From positions 11,173-51,527 of the forward strand of contig NZ_LFIQ01000097.1 of NCBI RefSeq assembly GCF_001189245.1: a stretch of 40,355 nt of DNA, in the 5' to 3' direction. A program made the position numbers and the translations under genes. Numbering within the stretch: the first letter of the stretch is position 1; every line of letters begins with the position of its first letter. The DNA is from Bradyrhizobium pachyrhizi (lineage in GTDB: Bacteria > Pseudomonadota > Alphaproteobacteria > Rhizobiales > Xanthobacteraceae). The notes under the pieces are model-generated. The model worked only from the letters and a program-made list of their open reading frames with translations, was not told the DNA's origin and searched no databases. Positions 16,055-26,387 of the stretch are shown here, in pieces.

Positions 16055-16918
16055 TCAGCCCGTGAAGATGACCGTCTTCTTGCCATTCGGCACCACTCGA
16101 TCCTCAAGGTGATGGCGCACGGCACGGGCGAGTACGCGGCGTTCAATGTCGCGGCCTTTGCGGACGAGATCGTCCGGCGTGTCGCGATGCGAGATCCGTT
16201 CGACATCCTGCTCGATGATCGGCCCCTCGTCGAGGTCTGAGGTCACATAGTGCGCTGTCGCACCGATCAACTTGACACCTCGCTCATGGGCCTGGTGATA
16301 GGGCTTGGCGCCCTTGAAACCGGGCAAAAAGGAGTGGTGAATGTTGATGCAGCGCCCCGACAGCTTGGCCGCGAAACCATCGGACAGAATCTGCATGTAA
16401 CGCGCCAGAACAACGAGATCCGTATTTGTCTCCTGCACGAGCTCCCAGATCCGTGCCTCCTGTTCCATTTTGGTCTGCTTGGTGACGGGCAAATGGTAGA
16501 ACAGCAACTCGGCCAGATCGGTGGAGGCCAGATTCTCGCGGCCGTGGTTGGAAACGATCGCCGTCACCTCCATCGGCAATTCGCCGATGCGCCAGCGATA
16601 AAGCAAATCGGCCAGACAATGATCGAACTTGGAAACCAGCAGCATCACTCGCTTCGTTGCAGATCTCTGCCGCAGCGTAAATCTCATGGAGTGGCGCTCA
16701 GCGAGTTCCCCGATCGAGGCAGCGATTTCCGCCTCTGACTTAGCCTGCTCGCGACGGTCGAACACGACGCGCATGAAGAAATGACCGGTCTCGGTATCAT
16801 CGAACTGCTGTGCGTCAACGATGTTACAACCGGCTTCGAACAGACGAGTCGAGACAGCCGATACGATGCCCGGACGGTCAGGGCACGACAAGACAAGGAT
16901 CATTGAACGATCGGACAT
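16055..16918 (-). CDS. purU: Formyltetrahydrofolate deformylase
   Basis: Hydrolyses 10-formyl-THF to formate and THF. It has 287 residues, the normal length. An N-terminal ACT domain (about 5-85, [18 protein letters not shown]) is followed by the formyltransferase-type catalytic domain (about 90-285). Catalytic elements are present: Asn and His in [20 protein letters not shown] near residue 200, and Asp in [13 protein letters not shown] near 240. ATG 16918 (MSDRSM) is chosen since the ACT fold begins three residues later; an upstream frame extends to 16978 without homology. It lies 56 bases downstream of the dimethylglycine dehydrogenase-like gene, very likely the same transcript. In such operons PurU drains C1 units produced by oxidative demethylation and regenerates free THF. 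Confidence 0.93.
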   Translation of the reverse strand: MSDRSMILVLSCPDRPGIVSAVSTRLFEAGCNIVDAQQFDDTETGHFFMRVVFDRREQAKSEAEIAASIGELAERHSMRFTLRQRSATKRVMLLVSKFDHCLADLLYRWRIGELPMEVTAIVSNHGRENLASTDLAELLFYHLPVTKQTKMEQEARIWELVQETNTDLVVLARYMQILSDGFAAKLSGRCINIHHSFLPGFKGAKPYHQAHERGVKLIGATAHYVTSDLDEGPIIEQDVERISHRDTPDDLVRKGRDIERRVLARAVRHHLEDRVVPNGKKTVIFTG

Positions 16919-16974
16919 GGCAACCACCTGGCGGCGCCCTCGGAAACGGGGTTGAAGAAAGGCGAGGGTGAAAG

Positions 16975-19485
16975 TCACCCCCTGGAACGTGCGACGAGCA
17001 GCTCCGGGGCGATTATCTCTTCAACCTGGCGCAATTCGCCTTTCACTCGAGTGCGCTTTGAATCATAGAAGGGGCGAAGGGATGCGACGGCAGCGTGCCT
17101 TTCGCCAGCGATCTCGATCTCAAAACTGCCTTGAGACAGCCATTCGGCACTCACCCCACCTTCGGAATGCAGATATCCCATGCCGACACCGCAACCCAGC
17201 GTATGACCGAAGCCTGCGGAGCGCAGGTAGCCCACGAGCGATCCATTGCGCCAGACAGGCTCTGTTCCGAGCAGGAGCGGCACCGCCCGGGGCGCAGCCA
17301 ATTGAATCAGGCGCCGCTGCGGAACCTGCGTCCGCTGTGATTCGAGGACCGTCCGCCCGATGAAATCGTGACCCTTGTTCCAAGCGATCGTGAACCCAAG
17401 CCCAGACTCGAGTGGGGTATCTTCATCACTCACGTCCGCGCCCCAATCGCGATAACCCGCCTCGAGGCGCAACGTGTTCAGTGCCACGTAGCCCGCGTGA
17501 CGCACATTGAGATCGCGCCCCGCGGCGATCAGCGCATCATAGATACCCAGCGCCTGTTCGGTCGGGATGTGCAACTCCCATCCGAGCTCCCCGACGAAGG
17601 TCATCCGGAACGCAAGTGCCATCCCGTACCCAATCTCGATTTCTCGGAACGTCGCGAAGGGAAAGGTAGCATCAGAAAAGTCCGCCGGGCTCACGCGGAT
17701 GAGCAACTCGCGCGAACGCGGCCCCATGACGGACAAACAAACGTAGCCCGACGAGACGTCGGCGACGAGCACGTGGCCTGCGTTTTTGGCATGCATTCGC
17801 AGCCAGGCGATATCACGGATACGCTGGACGGCCGCGGTGACCACCAAAAATTCCTCCTCGCCGATCCGCGCGATCGTGACGTCGGACTCCATGCCGCCTC
17901 GCTCGTTTAGCCACGGCGTGTACACCATACGACCGACCGGAACGTCAACATCGTTGGTGGAGAGGCGCTGAAGCAAGGCGAGTGCATCGCGGCCATGGAC
18001 CAGCACATGCGCGAAGGACGTTTGGTCAAACAGCGCGACTCCCGAACGAGTCGCTACGTGTTCCGCAGCGCTCGCCTTGAACCAATCGTCACGGCCGAAT
18101 GTGGCGTGGGTACTCGTCGGCGCGCCAGGCGCGCCAAACCATTGCGCCCTCTCCCAACCAGCAGCCTCGCCGAAGTTCGCCCCAGCGGCTGCGAGCCGGT
18201 CGTGCAACGGCGACACACGCACGTTGCGCGCCGTCCCGGGTGACTTGTGAGGCCAGTGCAAGGCCCAGAGATTGCCTACCGCCTCAACCGTTCGATCGCG
18301 CAAATATCGGCGGTTGCGCTGGAATGGCATCGCGCGTCGCACGTCCATTTCCCAGTAGTCATTGTCAGGGGCCCCCGTCGACATCCACTCGGCCATGACT
18401 TTGCCAGCGCCGCCGGAAGACTCAATACCGCAGGAATTGAATCCGGCAGCGACATAGAGACCAGCGATATCGGGCGCGGGCCCTAACAAGAAGCGATTGT
18501 CAGGCGTGAAACTTTCTGGGCCATTGAAATTGAGTTGCAGCCCCACGTTCTCCAACGCCGGCATGCGCCGCATGGCATTCATGAGGTAAGGCTCGATGTG
18601 CTCAAAGTCGTCAGGCAGCGAATCGAAACTGAAATCGCGCGGTATTCCATCCATACCCCACGGTTTGCCGTTGTTGTACTCGAAAAACCCCACCAACAAC
18701 TTGCCCGCATCTGGTTTTGCGTAGAAGGCCGCATCCATGTCGCGGATCGTGGGTAGATCAGACGGCAAGTCCGCAATAGCCTCGGTTACTACATAGAAAT
18801 GCTCTGCCGCGTGCAACGGCACCGTCCAGTTGAGATCGGCAGCCAGCGCCCGAGTCCACATGCCCGTGCAAATGACAGCCTTTTCGGTGCGCACGACGCC
18901 TTCGGAGGTCTCGACACCGGCTATTCGTCCCTTCTCCACCACGATCCGCGTCACCGGGGTACGTTCCAGGATTTTTGCTCCGCCCTGCCGAGCACCTGCT
19001 GCGAACGCGCGCGCCGTATCGATCGGGTTTGTCATGCCATCGGAGGGAATCCACGCGGCGCCAATTACATCGGCCACGTCGAGCAAAGGCACACGTCGCT
19101 TGGCTTCGGCAGCGTCAATCATCTCGACCTCAAGGCCAAAGGAGCGCCCCATAGACGCACCCCGCTTCAGCTCCTCGAGCCGCTCGGGTGTGGCGGCAAT
19201 GGTTATCGACCCGCTTTGTCGAAAGCCTGTAGCCTGGCCCGTCAGCTTCTCGAGCTGTTTAAACAACTCCGCTGTGTATTGGGCCAGCTTTGCCATGTTT
19301 TCGGTAGCTCGAAGCTGGGTGACCAGCCCCGCGGCATGCCAGGTAGTGCCGCAGGTGAGCTGGTCGCGTTCGAGCAGCAGAACATCGCGATGCCCGAGAC
19401 GGATGAGGTGGAAGGCGATGGACAGACCAATGATGCCACCGCCGACGATGACGTATTCCGCTTGGGAGGGCAGCTTGCTTTGCAT
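16975..19485 (-). CDS. Dimethylglycine/sarcosine dehydrogenase-like FAD and THF-dependent enzyme
   Basis: An 836-residue two-domain enzyme. The N-terminal DAO-type FAD domain has the dinucleotide motif [16 protein letters not shown] near residues 12-27 and TTWHAAGL near 50, where the His of related enzymes binds FAD covalently. A middle FAO_M segment (about 380-435) is followed by GCV_T and GCV_T_C domains (about 440-830) that bind THF; conserved pieces include [36 protein letters not shown] and [12 protein letters not shown]. The expected reaction is oxidative N-demethylation with transfer of the carbon to THF as 5,10-methylene-THF. The exact methylamine is not deducible; dimethylglycine, sarcosine or a plant betaine derivative are candidates. 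ATG 19485 is taken; TTG 19497 is an alternative. purU follows and folD lies upstream on the same strand. Confidence 0.88.
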   Translation of the reverse strand: MQSKLPSQAEYVIVGGGIIGLSIAFHLIRLGHRDVLLLERDQLTCGTTWHAAGLVTQLRATENMAKLAQYTAELFKQLEKLTGQATGFRQSGSITIAATPERLEELKRGASMGRSFGLEVEMIDAAEAKRRVPLLDVADVIGAAWIPSDGMTNPIDTARAFAAGARQGGAKILERTPVTRIVVEKGRIAGVETSEGVVRTEKAVICTGMWTRALAADLNWTVPLHAAEHFYVVTEAIADLPSDLPTIRDMDAAFYAKPDAGKLLVGFFEYNNGKPWGMDGIPRDFSFDSLPDDFEHIEPYLMNAMRRMPALENVGLQLNFNGPESFTPDNRFLLGPAPDIAGLYVAAGFNSCGIESSGGAGKVMAEWMSTGAPDNDYWEMDVRRAMPFQRNRRYLRDRTVEAVGNLWALHWPHKSPGTARNVRVSPLHDRLAAAGANFGEAAGWERAQWFGAPGAPTSTHATFGRDDWFKASAAEHVATRSGVALFDQTSFAHVLVHGRDALALLQRLSTNDVDVPVGRMVYTPWLNERGGMESDVTIARIGEEEFLVVTAAVQRIRDIAWLRMHAKNAGHVLVADVSSGYVCLSVMGPRSRELLIRVSPADFSDATFPFATFREIEIGYGMALAFRMTFVGELGWELHIPTEQALGIYDALIAAGRDLNVRHAGYVALNTLRLEAGYRDWGADVSDEDTPLESGLGFTIAWNKGHDFIGRTVLESQRTQVPQRRLIQLAAPRAVPLLLGTEPVWRNGSLVGYLRSAGFGHTLGCGVGMGYLHSEGGVSAEWLSQGSFEIEIAGERHAAVASLRPFYDSKRTRVKGELRQVEEIIAPELLVARSRG

Positions 19486-20396
19486 TCCACAACTCAAAAA
19501 AGAGGACTAAATGACGGGCTTGGGCTCAAGCTCGGCGCATAGATCTCGGTGCAACCAGAAGGCGTTGACCGTCTCGAATTTCGGGGTACGGCGTATCGGC
19601 TGAAACTGGATCTGGAGATCGCTTCCGCGGTAGATGCGACCTCGCCCGATATACAGCACTTCGGCACAATTGCCGTGCCTGATAGTTGATGGCACACATC
19701 ATCGCGCTATGGGCGATAGACCGCGCGGGGTGTACGCTAGCATGCAAAATTCGGTCTCCTACCCGCGCGCTTCTTATGCGGTCGCGTTGGGCCGGCCGGA
19801 AAGCGCTCCATCTCGCGCAAATACTATGGGACCCCGAGATCTGAATTTATTTAATGTGGGCATTCGCGAGGCAGAAATTCTGCGTCCAACCGCGAAAACG
19901 TGAAGCTTTTCTCGCAGCAGGCTGGCGCGAGCAACGTGACAAGACATCTGATCTTCACAAGTATCAGAGCGACACGACGCATAATAGCCGGTTCAACCCG
20001 GCGGCCGCAGCCGCGCGCCGACGATGTCACGTCAGCGCCGCTCCGATCGCGCTTTCTTGAGCGTGTTCTAGCTAGGCGATCGCCATGATCTCAGGATGAT
20101 CAGCAGCAGCAGCGTCGGCTCGCTCACGAAGAAGATGCGAGCATCGAACGTGCACGTGGCGTGCAGCAGGATCTTATGGATGGCATAAGGGCCAGTAGGA
20201 GCAGAAGTCCAGCTCGCCTTCGCAGCGGTCACCCTTCGGATCGTGGATAGCGACCTAGAGCGTGGAACTGGTGCATCGTCACAGGCACCCAGGCTTGCTT
20301 CGAGCAAGTCCCTTGAACACAACGATTGCAAGGCGCGGCTTCAAGTGCGTTGCCCCAAGTTCTCCTAGGCCACCCTCTCCTCTGTGCATTCTTGCG
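19486..20396. other. Intergenic region between folD and the demethylase gene
   Basis: About 0.9 kb with no recognised protein. It contains an interrupted palindrome at 19871-19883 that may be regulatory. Several overlapping open frames below 90 codons look accidental. Confidence 0.45.
19871..19883. promoter_or_regulatory. Palindromic motif GCAGAAATTCTGC
   Basis: GCAGAA and TTCTGC are perfect arms around one A, about 390 bases upstream of the demethylase start. A partial copy (GCCGAAATTCTGC) occurs near 9739 upstream of the M24 gene, and half-sites near 10457-10497 precede the racemase gene. It may be a shared operator; the regulator is unknown. Confidence 0.3.
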
Positions 20397-21314
20397 CTAT
20401 GGGGCGAGGTGGCAAAGTGTGGGGGCGTCCGGGGTCGGCACCAGCGACAAACCTCGTCGCGAAACTGCCGCATCAACTGTGTTCGCGAGCAAGTAAGCGA
20501 CGGTCATGGGCCCGACACCACCTGGCACCGGCGTTATGTGGCTCGCGCGCTCGCTCGCTTCCGCAAAGGCTACGTCTCCGACCAGCTTGGCAGTGCCAGC
20601 CGAATCGATCGCACGATTGATGCCGACATCAATAACAATTGATCCTGCCTTGAGCCAATCGCCCCGCACCAGCCCCGCGCAGCCGGCCGCAGCGACGACG
20701 ATGTCGGCGTTTCGACACAGGTCCGGCAGGTTTCTCGTCTGGAGCTGCGCACCGGTCACAGTGCATCCGGCATCGCCGAGCAGGATGGCCAGAGGTTTTC
20801 CGACGATATTCGAACGACCGATCACGACGACGTTAAGCCCGCTTAAGTCGCTCACGACGGTCTTGATGAGATGAACCACCCCAAGTGGCGTGCAAGGAAC
20901 GAGAGCAGGTCGACCGGCTGCCAATCTTCCAACATTGTAGGGATGAAAGCCGTCCACGTCCTTGGCTGGGTTGATCGCTTCCAGCACGCGCCAACGGTTG
21001 ATGTGCCCGGGCAACGGAAGCTGAACGAGAATGCCGTCAATGGCATCGTTGGTGTTAAGCTCCTCGATTAACTCCAGAAGCTCGGCTTCACCGACATTGC
21101 TCGGCAGCAGGAATTGCCGAGAGTTGAACCCCACAGCCTGCGCTTGCTTGGCTTTCGTCTTTACGTAAACCGAGCTCGCCGGATCCTTGCCTACAAGCAC
21201 CACGGCCAAGCCGGGAATGACATTGCATTCGGCTTGGAGCAACGCCACATCGCGCGCGACACGAGCCCGAAGGGCCTCGGCGATGGCCTTGCCGTCAATT
21301 CGAATAGCATTCAT
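20397..21314 (-). CDS. folD: Methylenetetrahydrofolate dehydrogenase/methenyl-THF cyclohydrolase
   Basis: Bifunctional FolD converting 5,10-methylene-THF to 10-formyl-THF with NADP. It has 305 residues, the usual length. Signatures: SSVYVKTKAKQAQAVGF, with the catalytic Tyr and Lys near residues 50-54; DGILVQLPLPGHIN; KDVDGFHPYNVGRL; PCTPLGVVHLI; the Rossmann stretch VVVIGRSNIVGKPLAILL; and ITPVPGGVGPMTVAYLL. AGGA lies about eight bases before ATG 21314. Set apart from the demethylase by 0.9 kb but on the same strand, it supplies the middle step between demethylation and PurU. It is probably a second, pathway-specific copy in addition to a housekeeping folD. Confidence 0.95.
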   Translation of the reverse strand: MNAIRIDGKAIAEALRARVARDVALLQAECNVIPGLAVVLVGKDPASSVYVKTKAKQAQAVGFNSRQFLLPSNVGEAELLELIEELNTNDAIDGILVQLPLPGHINRWRVLEAINPAKDVDGFHPYNVGRLAAGRPALVPCTPLGVVHLIKTVVSDLSGLNVVVIGRSNIVGKPLAILLGDAGCTVTGAQLQTRNLPDLCRNADIVVAAAGCAGLVRGDWLKAGSIVIDVGINRAIDSAGTAKLVGDVAFAEASERASHITPVPGGVGPMTVAYLLANTVDAAVSRRGLSLVPTPDAPTLCHLAP

Positions 21315-21965
21315 GATTAGATCCTGAGAATGTTCTTAGGTTGGTTGACGAAACCGCCCATCGAAACACACTGCACGATTAGTGTGGGCTAATGACAGAA
21401 TCCGGCGTAACAATTGTAGTGGCAAGATCCCCGGTGACGACGTGTCGCACTCATAAGACTTCAGAAGCGAGAGCCTTCGGTGCAGGTCCTGTCGCGCAGG
21501 GTCCTATAATGCACGAGCATACCTTTGATAAACGCGGTGCTCCGTGTGTGCGCCAATCCTCTATCGGCATTATGTGCATAGCCTCTTCTTTTTTCTCGCC
21601 GCCAAAACGCGCGTGAACGGCCATCGGACGGAAGAGTTGGCACTTGATCTACGTGATGGCGAAACGGCGCGCCCATCGGAGTGCTCCGCCGAGGTTTGTA
21701 GCGCTAATTCAATCTTGATTAGTGCAATGCGCCTAGGGTTGACGATTAAATCCCGCGCTTTAGCCGCCTGCCTTGGACAGATTCGATCGAATCGGCCTCA
21801 TGGATGCAGCATTCGCATCGAAGCATTGTGAACCGTGTCCGGTGCTCGCTGTGCGAGCCGCTGATCCATTGTGCAGAAGCCGAGATTCGAGGTTGTATCG
21901 CTGAGCGGCTCCGTTTGGTGTTCACCGTAGACGGAGCACGCGGCCCAGTGGCGCGGTCATATGCG
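21315..21965. other. Intergenic region upstream of folD
   Basis: No recognised gene. It contains an interrupted palindrome at 21367-21386 about 55 bases before folD, and a stem-loop (GCTCCGT/ACGGAGC, 21908-21937) just after the CoA-transferase stop that may end the upstream operon. Confidence 0.45.
21367..21386. promoter_or_regulatory. Interrupted palindrome CACACT-N8-AGTGTG upstream of folD
   Basis: Perfect six-base arms 53 bases upstream of the folD start. The position suits an operator of a dimeric regulator. No regulator gene is adjacent. Confidence 0.3.
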
Positions 21966-23117
21966 CTAACCGTCCGTGCGCTGCCGCGAGAAACCTCCAA
22001 ACTCGTTGCGCAATGCTTCAGAATGGGCTCCGCAGCCGGGAATCGGTCGCAGTACCGGGGTCCTCTCTCCGTCAAAGATGGCGCCCGGTGCAATCACGCG
22101 AATATCGCCTGCCGGCGTCGGCACCGGTACCCGTCGTAGATGTGAATGCTGGGTCACGTCCTCGATCTGGTTGAGCCGTCCATACGCAAGTCCGGCGGCT
22201 TCCAGCTCGCTCATCGCTTCGTTACTCGACAGCTGCGCAAATCGACCAGCGACGATTTCATCCAAAGCAGCCCTGCTGCGGATTCGCTCCATGTTGTCCG
22301 CGAAACCGGGGCGGCGGTCAAGTTCCGAGCGCTTGAGAAACTTAGTGCAGAAATTGACCCATTCGCGGTCGTTTTGAACAGAGAAGATAATCTCTCTGCC
22401 GTCAGCGCAGCGGTATGCACCATATGGCGCTAGAGACGGGTGGTTTACGCCCGCTCGTGCAGTGTGATAGCCGCTGTAGTCGAACTGAAGCACGGGAACG
22501 TTCATCCAGTCCGCAATAGCGTCAAAAAGCGATACTTGAATCCTCACACCATTTCCGGTGCGCTCGCGTTGCAGCAGCGCCTGCAAGATGGCGTTGAGAG
22601 CGGTCATACCGGCTGAAATATCGCATACAGAAACGCCGACCCGGGCGGGTCCATGGGCCGTCCCGGTGATGGCGCAAAGACCGGTCTCGGCCTGCACGAT
22701 CAGGTCATACGCCTTCAGATGCGACAGCGCGCCGCCGTCTCCGAATCCGGAGATGTCACATGTTATCAAGCGAGGAAAGCGCTTGCGCAGATCTGCAGAA
22801 TCGAAACCGAGCTTGCTGATGCTACCTGGTTTGAGATTCTGAAGGAAAACGTCCGCCTGAGCAATCATCGCATCAAGAACTGCACGGTCTTGCTCGATGG
22901 TCAGATCGAGGCAGATCGACTCCTTACCACGATTGAGCCACACGAAATACGCACTCTGGCCCTGAACGAGCTTGTCGTAGTTTCGCGCGAAGTCGCCCTC
23001 GGGCCGCTCGACCTTGATGACACGCGCCCCAGCATCCGCAAGGCGGGAAGAAGCATAGGGAGCCGCTACGGCCTGCTCGACGGCAACGACTGTAATACCC
23101 TCAAGCGCCTTTGTCAT
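21966..23117 (-). CDS. CaiB/BaiF-type (family III) CoA-transferase
   Basis: A 383-residue family III CoA-transferase, which moves CoA between carboxylic acids via an aspartyl-CoA anhydride. The N-terminal domain begins LEGITVVAVEQAVAAPYASS and contains ARVIKVERPEGDFARNYD; the catalytic Asp sits in VGVSVCDISAGMTALNAIL near residue 168; the C-terminal part has GRLNQIEDVTQHSHLRR. ATG 23117 overlaps the methylaspartate ammonia-lyase stop by ATGA, so the two are translationally coupled. The obvious acceptor is therefore mesaconate, the lyase product, with succinyl-CoA or acetyl-CoA as donor. The family also includes formyl-CoA, citramalate and mesaconyl-CoA C1-C4 transferases, so substrate assignment is inference from context. 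Confidence 0.88.
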   Translation of the reverse strand: MTKALEGITVVAVEQAVAAPYASSRLADAGARVIKVERPEGDFARNYDKLVQGQSAYFVWLNRGKESICLDLTIEQDRAVLDAMIAQADVFLQNLKPGSISKLGFDSADLRKRFPRLITCDISGFGDGGALSHLKAYDLIVQAETGLCAITGTAHGPARVGVSVCDISAGMTALNAILQALLQRERTGNGVRIQVSLFDAIADWMNVPVLQFDYSGYHTARAGVNHPSLAPYGAYRCADGREIIFSVQNDREWVNFCTKFLKRSELDRRPGFADNMERIRSRAALDEIVAGRFAQLSSNEAMSELEAAGLAYGRLNQIEDVTQHSHLRRVPVPTPAGDIRVIAPGAIFDGERTPVLRPIPGCGAHSEALRNEFGGFSRQRTDG

Positions 23118-24397
23118 GCCAATGCCGGTCTGACAGTCTGAACGCAGTTTTGGGAACGTCGATAGTTGAGAACAGAAAGTAATCTGCTCTGCTCGTTACC
23201 GACGATGGAAACGGCCTCATCGACACCCATTCCGGGTTTTGCGAGCATCATGTCAGCCTGAGTAGCCACAGCAATATTGACTGCAGCCCTCGTCGATAAA
23301 TCAGTTTCGGTGCAGCTTCCACCAACATATGCTCCGACACCATTTTCCTTGCAAACCAATACAGCCTTGGCAGAGTCAGCGATCGAGCCAACGTCAGGCA
23401 TCTTGATCTGAACGAGATGAGCAGCTTTTGCTTTGGCGAAGCTCCGGATGTCGTCAAGCGTATTGCATTGCTCGTCGACAACTACCCGGGCTTCCGTGCC
23501 GCGCCTGTCGAGAAGAGCGACGATCTTGGCGTACTCCTCAAGCTGAACCTCAGTTGACCCAAAGTCCGCTGGACATTCAATATGAAGCCTGTAACCGGGG
23601 ACGTCATCCGCAACCCGTGTGATGAAATCGGCAATCTTTTGCGCCTCCATGCCGATCTCGAGCCCAATCCAACCGTAAACGTCAAAATGCAGGATGGGAT
23701 GATACCCGGGCTCTCCGATTTCCCTTGTGCGTTTGGCAACCCATTTAACGAAGTCACGAAACGCTTCGCCGGAAGCGCCGAACTTTTCACGCGAGTTGAT
23801 CAACCCATGTGGAAGCACGTCCACAGACTTGAGGATCATCTTATCGACGTTGATTTCGCGTGAATCCCCGCTCTGAGCGTAAAGCGGGACCGGCTTCTCC
23901 GGAAGGGCCAGGTGGTATTCCGAGCAAATCACTTCGGCAAGCGTGGTTCGGGCATTATGCGCAACAGCCCGAAGCAACGCCTGGCTCACGCCATATTCTA
24001 TCGCAAGCGGTAGCCGCTTGCCCTGATCGTATGCGAGGACAGCTTCACAAGCAGCGAGGAAACTGGACACGTCGGCATTGAGAAGCCGCGGAATCACAAC
24101 AGATCTGGTGAGGGCTTGGATTGTGTCGAGGTGAAATACCTGATCACGACCGCCTGCTCCTGAGTATTGCACGCTCATCATGTCGCCCCACACGATCACG
24201 TCGTCTGACAGGACGAGACCGATGCTGAGCGAACACGCGGGCATACGGACGGTTGTAAAGCCTGGCGTAAGGGGCGCCCCTAGATAGCGAAAACCATCAT
24301 GAGCAACGCCGGCCCGTATTGCAGCTTGATCGTCATAGAAGAAGCTTCCGCTCCCCGGAGCGAGAATAACATCCTTGATGGTGGGAGACGTTCTCAT
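23114..24397 (-). CDS. mal: 3-methylaspartate ammonia-lyase
   Basis: Eliminates ammonia from L-threo-3-methylaspartate to give mesaconate. It belongs to the enolase superfamily and has 427 residues against about 413 for clostridial MAL. The alignment by eye is strong throughout: YDDQAAIRAGVAHDGF, SVQYSGAGGRDQVF, YAQSGDSREINVDKMI. Active-site residues line up: H197 (VDVLPHGLIN), magnesium ligands D239 (HFDVYG), E274 (HIECPAD) and D308 (VVDEQCNT), catalytic K332 (LVQIKMPD) and C362 (GGSCTET). It overlaps the CoA-transferase gene and follows an aldehyde dehydrogenase. No glutamate mutase subunit gene is in the window, so the methylaspartate source differs from the clostridial glutamate pathway, lies elsewhere, or the enzyme uses a related amino acid. 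Confidence 0.92.
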   Translation of the reverse strand: MRTSPTIKDVILAPGSGSFFYDDQAAIRAGVAHDGFRYLGAPLTPGFTTVRMPACSLSIGLVLSDDVIVWGDMMSVQYSGAGGRDQVFHLDTIQALTRSVVIPRLLNADVSSFLAACEAVLAYDQGKRLPLAIEYGVSQALLRAVAHNARTTLAEVICSEYHLALPEKPVPLYAQSGDSREINVDKMILKSVDVLPHGLINSREKFGASGEAFRDFVKWVAKRTREIGEPGYHPILHFDVYGWIGLEIGMEAQKIADFITRVADDVPGYRLHIECPADFGSTEVQLEEYAKIVALLDRRGTEARVVVDEQCNTLDDIRSFAKAKAAHLVQIKMPDVGSIADSAKAVLVCKENGVGAYVGGSCTETDLSTRAAVNIAVATQADMMLAKPGMGVDEAVSIVGNEQSRLLSVLNYRRSQNCVQTVRPALA

Positions 24398-24612
24398 TGT
24401 GTGCTCACTCTAGGCTTGTTCCGGCACTGGCCCGGCAATTCCATGGCTATGCCAAATGTGACAGCCACGCGCGTCCGTCGGCGGTTTTGGACGAGCCGTG
24501 GCTTCCAGCTGTCAAAGACCCTTCAGCACCTTAAACTCCGCGGGCGCTGGACGATGGTTGACATACAATGCCCCGCGCTGCGCGTTTGCCCATCTATAGG
24601 ACTGGCCAACGC

Positions 24613-26088
24613 TTAACTGCCTCTCCTTGCCCCCAAGCATTGGGCACACGATCCGACAGCCACAGCTTTTGTTCTGTTGACGAGCTTTAGATTTTGGAAG
24701 GCTCTCAACCCTTCGGCACCCCCTTCGTAACCATAGCCGCTTTGCTTGACTCCGGCGTTTGGTGCGTCGGCTGAGACCCCCTTGAGGTGGTTGATGCTGA
24801 TAGCCCCCGCAGAAAGACTACGGATCATCCGCGTCTGAATCTCAGGGGATTCGGTGAAGAAATAGGATGCAAGGCCGTACTCGGTCGCGTTCGCCTCCTC
24901 AATCGCCTCGTCAATCGTAGTGAAGGGCGCAACCGTCAGGATCGGTCCGAATGGTTCTTCGTGCAGCACTTGTGATTCAGGATGGACGTTGCTCAGAATT
25001 GTAGGCTCCCAATAAAAGCCCGGCCGATCGATCCGCTTACCGCCGGCTTCGACCCTTGCGCCCCGATCGACGGCTTCCTTCGTCAAGCGTTCCATGGCTG
25101 CAATGCGCCTTGCGTTGGCCATGGGTCCCATATCAGTCTCGGGATCGTCCGGCCGGCCGACCCTGATCTTTTCTGCCGCCCGAACGAGTTCTGCCAGGAA
25201 ACACTCATAAATCGGCCGCGCGACAAGAATTCGGCTGGGAGCGTTGCAGCTCTGACCCGCGCATTCAAACTTGTAGTCGGATATTGCAGAAGCGGCCTGC
25301 GCGATGTCCGCATCTTCGAAGACAACGACGGGCGAGTGGCCGCCCAGCTCTAGAACGCAGCGCTGCAGATTGTTTGCCGCAATCTTTGCGAGCTGCTTGC
25401 CAACCGGCGTAGAGCCCGTGAAGGACAATGCTCGGATAATGGGCGAGCGGAGAAGGTGCTCAGAGATCATTGGCGGATCTCCGAACACCAGACTTACGAC
25501 GCCGGGCGGAATCCCGGCCTCCTGCAAAGCCTCGACGATATAGACCCCTGCACTTGGCGTTTCTTCTGCCGCTTTGAGGATTACCGGGCAGCCGGCTGCA
25601 ATACCGGCAGCAAGCTTCCGGGCGTTGAGGACGGCCGGATAATTCCACGGCGTGAATGCGGCAACGACACCAATCGCTTCCGGTACGATCACCCTTTTCT
25701 GGTCAATCGGAAGCGGGGCCGACAATTCGCCGGCGCAGGCACCATTCCACTCGAGCATTTCAATTGCACGCGCGTACTCGCCTTTCGCTTCGGCCAGGGT
25801 CTTGCCCTGTTCTCTGGAAAGAGCCGCTGCAGCAGCTTCGCTCTTTTCTTTCATAATTCGTGCGGCACGACCGACTAGCTTACCACGCGCCTCAGCCGGA
25901 GTATTGGACCATTGCAGAAAACTGTTTTGCGCAGACTTCAAAGCATCATCGAGATCGGCCGGGGAGGCAATGGCTACGCGACCGAATTCTTGCTCAGTGG
26001 CAGGATTGATAAGGGCCAGATCATCGCCACTACCGCCCGAGCGCCACGCCCCGTCGATAAATAGTTTGTAGTTCATGGTGTCGGACAT
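24613..26088 (-). CDS. NAD(P)-dependent aldehyde dehydrogenase, succinate-semialdehyde-type
   Basis: A 491-residue ALDH superfamily enzyme oxidising an aldehyde to a carboxylate in the cytoplasm. Signatures: cofactor-binding FTPWNYPAVLNARKLAAGIA near residue 145 and FTGSTPVGKQ near 226; general-base Glu in CVLELGGHSP near 250; nucleophile Cys in FECAGQSCNAPSR near 285; EEPFGPIL near 385. The common KPAEETP is KAAEETP here. ATG 26088 is used; a second ATG at 26076 (MNYKLFIDG) is possible, and neither has a strong ribosome site. It lies between a class III aminotransferase and the methylaspartate lyase gene on the same strand, which suggests it oxidises the semialdehyde the aminotransferase makes. 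Confidence 0.9.
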   Translation of the reverse strand: MSDTMNYKLFIDGAWRSGGSGDDLALINPATEQEFGRVAIASPADLDDALKSAQNSFLQWSNTPAEARGKLVGRAARIMKEKSEAAAAALSREQGKTLAEAKGEYARAIEMLEWNGACAGELSAPLPIDQKRVIVPEAIGVVAAFTPWNYPAVLNARKLAAGIAAGCPVILKAAEETPSAGVYIVEALQEAGIPPGVVSLVFGDPPMISEHLLRSPIIRALSFTGSTPVGKQLAKIAANNLQRCVLELGGHSPVVVFEDADIAQAASAISDYKFECAGQSCNAPSRILVARPIYECFLAELVRAAEKIRVGRPDDPETDMGPMANARRIAAMERLTKEAVDRGARVEAGGKRIDRPGFYWEPTILSNVHPESQVLHEEPFGPILTVAPFTTIDEAIEEANATEYGLASYFFTESPEIQTRMIRSLSAGAISINHLKGVSADAPNAGVKQSGYGYEGGAEGLRAFQNLKLVNRTKAVAVGSCAQCLGARRGS

Positions 26089-26387
26089 ACGTGGATCACC
26101 GCTCTGCCGTTGGTTATCTTACACTGCTTGGCAATGCCCATAGCTGGTGCTCGGGCAAGGTTCAGGATCACCGTCCTGGCACTCGGCCACCCAACGCGCT
26201 CGCATCCAACGCGCTCGCCGGATTCCAGCGAAACATTGATGTGATCCCCTCAATGTCTCGCCGAAGCGACGGCCGCCATTATCTCACGCGTCCATGCGAA
26301 TGAGATTTGGATGATGGCGCGCAGATCAGCCTTCAGCGTTCGCGCCCAAGGAAACAACGACCGAATGCCTGCCGCCGTTCTAGATCT
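26089..26387. other. Spacer between aminotransferase and aldehyde dehydrogenase genes
   Basis: About 300 bases, no recognised gene. Tandem CCAACGCGCTCGC-like repeats occur near 26189-26219. Whether the two genes share a transcript is unclear. Confidence 0.4.

Noticed and set aside
20068..20331. 87-codon minus frame between folD and the demethylase
   Set aside because: No homology; composition and overlapping alternative frames suggest chance.
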